Position numbers and translations under genes: made by a program. Shown here one piece after another: positions 59,619-64,000 of a DNA stretch of 64,000 nucleotides. This DNA comes from Paenibacillus xylanexedens (GTDB lineage: Bacteria > Bacillota > Bacilli > Paenibacillales > Paenibacillaceae). Location: positions 1,736,001-1,800,000 of the forward strand of contig NZ_VEIO01000001.1 of NCBI RefSeq assembly GCF_007680605.1, written 5' to 3'. The notes beneath the pieces were generated by a model. It searched no databases. It was not told the DNA's origin and saw only the letters and a program-made list of their open reading frames with translations. The number at the start of each line of letters is the position of its first letter. The first letter of the stretch is position 1.

Positions 59619-61832
59619 ATGGCAAAATGGTTATATCGTCTCGGAGCTTGGTCTTCGAGAAAAAGAAAAACAGTAATTACGGCAACACTCACACTTCTCA
59701 TTGTAATGGCATCTCTCGGTCTAGGCATGGGGACTTCGTTTACAGGTGAGATGACCATACCCGGAACAAAATCCGACCAGGCTGCCGAGGTACTAAACTC
59801 AGAATTCCCCACGTCGGATGGTGGTGGTCAGATTCGTCTAATTTTCAGAGCGGATCAGGGATTGCTCACATCAGAGACTAATCAATTAAAAATAAAAAAG
59901 GCGTTGAAGGACGTTAAGACAGATCTGTCCGTCGTCTCTGTTTCCAATCCATACGAAACGATGACACTAAGTGCAGACAAAAAAATCGGATATGCTGATA
60001 TTACGTACAAACAAGCCGCAAGTGAAGTAGAAGAACATTCAAAAGAACATGTATTAAACATAGCTGAAACATTAACGAAGAATGGAGTGCAGACAGAACT
60101 CGGAGGCAGTGTGGCTTTCTCTGAAATTGAAGTAGGCGGCATCTCTGAAGTCATTGGAATTCTGATTGCGTTTATGATTCTGGCTTTTACCTTCACGTCA
60201 TTTCTTGCAGCCGGATTACCTATTCTGACAGCCGTGATCGGTTTGGGAATTGGCTTGATGACTGTAATCGTTGGATCAAACTTTGTATCCATGTCTTCAT
60301 TTTCAATCACGCTCGCTGTCATGCTTGCTTTAGCCGTAGGTATTGACTACGCTTTGTTCATTATATCCCGCTACCGTCAACAGCTGGCTGAAGGTTATGA
60401 CCGTGAGACGGCCATTGCGCAAGCCAATGCTACTGCCGGAGGGTCAGTTGTTTTTGCAGGCCTGACCGTTATTATTGCCCTTGTGGGGCTCTCCGTTGTT
60501 CAAATTCCGTTTATAACCATGATGGGCTTGGCCGCAGCAATCAGTGTATTTGTCGCTGTGCTTATTGCCATCATCTTTGTTCCTGCTCTTCTGGCTGTTG
60601 CTGGAGATCGGATCAGTCCGGCACGGGAAAATCGCTGGCTGCGCAAATGGTCGGGCCAAAAGAAAGATAAGAACAAAGATAATGCCTGGGGAGGAATGAT
60701 CACGCGAAAACCGTGGTTAATTTCGATTCTATCCATAGTCATTCTTACCGTATGTACATTACCGTTCCTGCACATGGAACTAGGCTTGCCAGACAGTGGG
60801 CTTAAATCAACCGAAACCACGGAACGAAGAGGTTATGATTTATTAGCAGAGGGTTTTGGAGCCGGCTTTAATGGTCCACTTGTCGTTGTAGCCAAAACCA
60901 GTGAAGGCAAGGATAGCCAGACCAAGATTGCAGAGGCAACAACTTACATCAAAGATATTCCCGGTGTTGCAAGTGTAACGCCAGCAATTCCTAGTCCTTC
61001 AGGAAAAGCGGCAATCATTACCGTCTTGCCTAAAACAGGACCACATGATATTCGCACGACTGAATTAGTACAAGCTATTCGGGATCAATCGGAGAATGTG
61101 CTGAAAAAAGACAACGTAGAGATTATGGTAACCGGTGGAACGGCAGTCAATATTGATATATCCGAAAAATTACAGGAGGCACTGCCTAAGTTTGCATTGC
61201 TGATCGTTGGATTAGCCTTTGTTCTTCTAATGCTTGTCTTCCGTTCAATCCTGGTTCCTATTAAAGCAGTTGCTGGCTTCTTGTTCACGTTAGGTTCAAC
61301 ACTTGGTTTTATCGTATGGGTTATACAGGATGGATACCTGGGCAGCTTGTTCGGTATTCCAGAACCTGGTCCGGTTTTAAGTTTCCTACCTATTCTGGTG
61401 ACAGGAATTTTGTTCGGACTGGCGATGGATTACGAAGTATTTCTGGTGAGCAGAATGCGTGAGGATTATACCCACACGGGTGACGCCCACCGTTCAGTAA
61501 GAAGTGGATTAACTCACAGCGGGCCTGTGGTTACAGCCGCTGGACTTATTATGATTGCTGTGTTTGCCAGCTTTATTTTTGCCGAAGATACGATCATCAA
61601 ATCGATGGGGCTCGCCCTTGCATTTGGCATCCTGGTAGATGCCTTTATCGTACGAATGACACTTGTACCCGCCGTCATGACAATACTCGGCAAACACGCT
61701 TGGTATTTGCCTAAATGGTTGGATCGAATTCTACCTAATATTGATATTGAAGGCGAATCCATTATGCAAGAGAATAAAAAGGAGAACAAGGTGAAACTCA
61801 ATAACCAAGTTCAGACTGAGACCGACTTTTAA
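59619..61832 (+). CDS. MMPL-family (RND) transporter
   Basis: About 737 residues with two six-helix RND-type halves: first extracytoplasmic loop between helix 1 and 2, then MLALAVGIDYALFIISRYRQ (the MMPL motif) in the first half and GILFGLAMDYEVFLVSRMRE in the second. It is like MmpL/YdfJ-type exporters of lipids, antibiotics or siderophores. ATG 59619 (MAKWLYRLG) matches family N-termini; AAAGGGG lies 13 nt before it, and ATG 59607 is too close to the ribosome binding site. It converges on a TetR gene and follows the two-component genes; both may regulate it. Confidence 0.93.
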   Translation: MAKWLYRLGAWSSRKRKTVITATLTLLIVMASLGLGMGTSFTGEMTIPGTKSDQAAEVLNSEFPTSDGGGQIRLIFRADQGLLTSETNQLKIKKALKDVKTDLSVVSVSNPYETMTLSADKKIGYADITYKQAASEVEEHSKEHVLNIAETLTKNGVQTELGGSVAFSEIEVGGISEVIGILIAFMILAFTFTSFLAAGLPILTAVIGLGIGLMTVIVGSNFVSMSSFSITLAVMLALAVGIDYALFIISRYRQQLAEGYDRETAIAQANATAGGSVVFAGLTVIIALVGLSVVQIPFITMMGLAAAISVFVAVLIAIIFVPALLAVAGDRISPARENRWLRKWSGQKKDKNKDNAWGGMITRKPWLISILSIVILTVCTLPFLHMELGLPDSGLKSTETTERRGYDLLAEGFGAGFNGPLVVVAKTSEGKDSQTKIAEATTYIKDIPGVASVTPAIPSPSGKAAIITVLPKTGPHDIRTTELVQAIRDQSENVLKKDNVEIMVTGGTAVNIDISEKLQEALPKFALLIVGLAFVLLMLVFRSILVPIKAVAGFLFTLGSTLGFIVWVIQDGYLGSLFGIPEPGPVLSFLPILVTGILFGLAMDYEVFLVSRMREDYTHTGDAHRSVRSGLTHSGPVVTAAGLIMIAVFASFIFAEDTIIKSMGLALAFGILVDAFIVRMTLVPAVMTILGKHAWYLPKWLDRILPNIDIEGESIMQENKKENKVKLNNQVQTETDF

Positions 61833-61849
61833 ATCACACTAATGTGATT
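61832..61849. terminator. Compact hairpin spanning two stop codons
   Basis: AATCACA-CTAA-TGTGATT is a perfect 7-bp hairpin overlapping the last base of the MMPL stop and the stop of the leftward TetR gene. No T-run, so a weak shared terminator at best. Confidence 0.5.
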
Positions 61850-62498
61850 AAGCCTTAAGCGCTGAAAGAAAAGTTGTTTTAAGAATGTTAAATTGTTGAT
61901 TCAAGTCTACCCGGGTATTGAATGCATCCATATCATGCAGCATGGACATCTTTTTAGAGAAATTACCAAATACATTCATCATTGTAATCAATGTTTCTAC
62001 TGTATTCATGTCAGTGCGTACAGAACCATCCTGTTCGCCTAAATGGGCAAGATCCGTAAACAAGTGGATCAGCTGGTCATATGCATCCTGATAAATTTGT
62101 AAGTTCTCCAAAGGTGCTTTAGACAAGGCAACATAACATTCAAATGCTTCTATAAGTTTGGAATTCTGTTGATAATGGGCCTGATGATAGAAAACCAAGG
62201 CGTCAAAAATGCGCTCCATTTTTTCATAACACGTACCTTCGTCATTCAATACGTCTTGAAGTATCTCAATTTCTGAATGCACGATGTTAGCTGCAACTTC
62301 CACAATAAGATGTTCTTTCTTAGGAAAGTAACGGAAAATGGTCGCGACGCCAAGTATCGCTTCATTGGCAATTTCCTGCATCGTCGTCTGCTCAAAACCC
62401 TGTCGGGCAAATACAGCTGTAGCCGCTTCAATGATTGCGGCCCGGCGTTTCTGCCGCAAGCTGGTACGCTCCTGTTCTAACCTTTGTTTGGGCTGAAT
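61848..62498 (-). CDS. TetR/AcrR regulator, probable ATT start
   Basis: About 216 residues if initiated at ATT 62498, which lies 8 nt after AAGGAGG. The encoded N-terminus MQPKQRLEQERTSLRQKRRA fits the TetR lead-in, and the HTH follows with AAIIEAATAVFARQGFEQTT and EIANEAILGVATIFRYFPKK. The alternative start, TTG 62459, has a weaker CAGGAG and gives 203 residues. C-terminal domain resembles other AcrR regulators. It converges on the MMPL transporter gene, a likely target, and leaves 180 bp upstream for its own promoter. Confidence 0.9.
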   Translation of the reverse strand: MQPKQRLEQERTSLRQKRRAAIIEAATAVFARQGFEQTTMQEIANEAILGVATIFRYFPKKEHLIVEVAANIVHSEIEILQDVLNDEGTCYEKMERIFDALVFYHQAHYQQNSKLIEAFECYVALSKAPLENLQIYQDAYDQLIHLFTDLAHLGEQDGSVRTDMNTVETLITMMNVFGNFSKKMSMLHDMDAFNTRVDLNQQFNILKTTFLSALKA

Positions 62499-62587
62499 GA
62501 GAATAACCTCCTTAAGTTCAATTAAATTATGCTATCAACTTAGATGTGGTTTGTCAACGAAAGAGGAGTATGCATAATACAAAGAAG

Positions 62588-62630
62588 AACCTTCCACCCA
62601 TAATCATCGATGGGATGGAAGGTTTTTTTC
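62588..62630. terminator. Intrinsic terminator (both strands)
   Basis: AACCTTCCA (62588-62596) pairs with TGGAAGGTT (62616-62624). T-rich sequence follows on both strands, so it can end the leftward AraC-type gene from its right. Confidence 0.8.
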
Positions 62631-62664
62631 ATATTATAAATTAACAGATGATCTTCTTGTAAAA

Positions 62665-64000
62665 TTAACGGTTCCGATATTCTTGAGGTGTACAGCCATA
62701 TTGTTTTTTGAAAATTTTTATAAAATGTGGGGGTGCCATAAACCCAAGCTTTTTGCTCACATCAGCAACTTTCAGGTCGGTTTGGGTCAGAAGATGAACA
62801 GCTCTTTGCATGCGAAGCCGAAACAGATAATCGCCAATCGTTTCTCCTGTCGCTGTTTTGTAGACTTTAGACAAGTAGACCGGATGCAGTCCAACATGAT
62901 CTGCAATAATTTGCAACGAGATCCCATCTGAAAGATGATTCTGAATGTAAGCATGCACGCTTGAAACAATGTCATCGTGAGTATGCCTGATCTGATTTAT
63001 CGCTCTACTTCGATGAAATTGAATTATTTTCTCAGCCCAGGCATATACGCGTTGACTCGAAATTTGACTTTTCTTTCGAATCATCAAATCGAATTCTTCA
63101 TTGAGGAGCTCATCTAACGTAACATGTTGTGAGCGGAATACAATGGCAAAGGTAGATGACAGGTACAGCAAACATGTATAAAGAACTTCATGAGACAGGT
63201 CCGATCCTTCTCCATCCACTGAAAGCACACGTTTGACTTTGGCGATCGCTTCTTCCCAGTTTCCAGCTTCCAGCAATTGCGGCAGAAGAGGAGGCTCCAA
63301 AAGTTGAAGATAACCTTGATCCATCACGGGGTTCGGCAGCTGATCGTCGACGGTAATAAAATAGCTTTTATGCTCACCGACATTTTGTTGAATAACCGCC
63401 ACGCACCGATTAAAACCTTCGCTTAATCCTTCAGGAAAAAGTCGCTCTTGTCCCAAACAGATGGAGATTGCCCCTTTTAGAAATTTCTGCACATGATTTT
63501 GCAGCTTAACCGCAAAAGAATCGACAGAGTTTAGTGTTTTACGATCCTCATGATGAATGAGGAACACCAGATACCCCTGATCGGTAATACAATGCCATAA
63601 TCCAAATGGAGTGAAAACTTCATCTGCAATATTGGTAATCGCATATTCAAGGAGGGAGAGAGATTGAAGATCATATCCTGAAAATTCTTCTTCCATTCGA
63701 ATCACCATCATTCGATAGTTGTCTTCCATACGGATAGGAAGATCAAGAATCTTCAGGCGCTCCTCCAGAATGTGCTGACTCATAGGTTTATTTTGAAGTA
63801 AATCATTAAGAAACTGATTTTGCAACACGGGAAGATTAGCATGTAACATGTGCTGAATCTGTTGCATTGAACTTATATTTTCCCATTCTTGCTCGATATT
63901 CTTAATGGCCTCTTCAACAGCCTTGACAAGTGCCTGAGTATCCACAGGTTTAAGCATATAATTCATCGCCTGATAGCGAATGGCTTGCTGGGCATATTCA
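62665..64000 (-). CDS. YesN-like AraC-type response regulator (5' part outside window)
   Basis: Partial: the frame runs off the right edge. The visible N-terminal end is the last part of a receiver domain (EYAQQAIRYQAMNYMLKPVD, with the conserved Lys in MLKP). About 270 residues of linker follow, then a C-terminal AraC HTH pair: DGISLQIIADHVGLHPVYLS and LKVADVSKKLGFMAPPHFIK. The YesN type (REC, linker, AraC) is common in Paenibacillus and pairs with YesM-like kinases, presumably beyond the edge. It often controls sugar ABC transporter genes. Confidence 0.92.
   Translation of the reverse strand, partial: EYAQQAIRYQAMNYMLKPVDTQALVKAVEEAIKNIEQEWENISSMQQIQHMLHANLPVLQNQFLNDLLQNKPMSQHILEERLKILDLPIRMEDNYRMMVIRMEEEFSGYDLQSLSLLEYAITNIADEVFTPFGLWHCITDQGYLVFLIHHEDRKTLNSVDSFAVKLQNHVQKFLKGAISICLGQERLFPEGLSEGFNRCVAVIQQNVGEHKSYFITVDDQLPNPVMDQGYLQLLEPPLLPQLLEAGNWEEAIAKVKRVLSVDGEGSDLSHEVLYTCLLYLSSTFAIVFRSQHVTLDELLNEEFDLMIRKKSQISSQRVYAWAEKIIQFHRSRAINQIRHTHDDIVSSVHAYIQNHLSDGISLQIIADHVGLHPVYLSKVYKTATGETIGDYLFRLRMQRAVHLLTQTDLKVADVSKKLGFMAPPHFIKIFKKQYGCTPQEYRNR

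Noticed and set aside
1..64000. CRISPR arrays, rRNA and tRNA genes
   Set aside because: No regularly spaced identical repeats, no rRNA segments and no cloverleaf with GGTTCGAATC-type T-arm were seen on reading both strands.

Overview
The window looks like chromosomal DNA of a Paenibacillus-type member of the Bacillota. The support is: moderately low G+C; strong purine-rich ribosome binding sites with frequent TTG and GTG starts; a paeninodin-type lasso precursor; a YesN-like AraC response regulator; MalF/MalG-type sugar permeases without their own ATPase; and many small MerR, HxlR, TetR, MocR and Rrf2 regulator modules. I saw no rRNA, tRNA, CRISPR array or prophage. The genus is inferred from gene content, not from a marker gene.

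Layout. 0-13 kb: small peptide gene, MRJP/yellow-family protein, soluble hybrid histidine kinase, AiiA/AttM-like lactonase divergent from an HxlR regulator, a membrane-anchored PAF-acetylhydrolase-like hydrolase, a MerR regulator, a D-2-hydroxyacid dehydrogenase, an iron-uptake lipoprotein under a Fur-type promoter, and a membrane protein with two DJ-1/PfpI-like domains. 13-31 kb: metabolic and regulatory genes, namely DinB proteins, an EamA-NUDIX pair, MocR divergent from a CynX-type transporter, a threonine-to-glycine pair (tdh/kbl), two TetR modules, and GntR plus dihydroxy-acid dehydratase.

31.7-39.7 kb: an accessory, visibly AT-richer island. It opens with a small promoter-to-terminator unit and two decayed genes. 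Then comes a compact five-gene operon: a WYL regulator, an HNH-like nuclease with a glycine-zipper segment, a small unknown protein, a [4Fe-4S] protein of 572 residues, and another unknown protein. I regard this operon as the best candidate for an undescribed, possibly defence-related, system.

41.2-42.7 kb: an orphan lasso-peptide precursor (predicted Ala1-Asp9 ring) under a promoter with two matched palindromic operators, followed by a SAM methyltransferase. No lasso cyclase, leader peptidase or RRE gene lies anywhere in the window. 42.7-57.5 kb: assorted genes interleaved with repeats. There is a 152-bp direct repeat carrying a gene 3' end and terminator, a 268-bp direct repeat bracketing an MFS/LysR pair, a dispersed repeat family built around short GGACAAGAAC-type inverted sequences, and an IS3-family element inserted in one copy of that repeat with a frameshifted transposase. 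57.5-64 kb: a NarL-type two-component system, an MMPL transporter with a convergent TetR regulator, and a YesN-like response regulator cut by the window edge.

Several regulator-target links can be read from operators. The MerR gene and the hydrolase gene share near-identical 19-bp-spacer promoters. The Rrf2 gene converges on a VOC gene whose promoter carries two overlapping perfect palindromes. One TetR operon has a 20-bp perfect palindrome at its own promoter.
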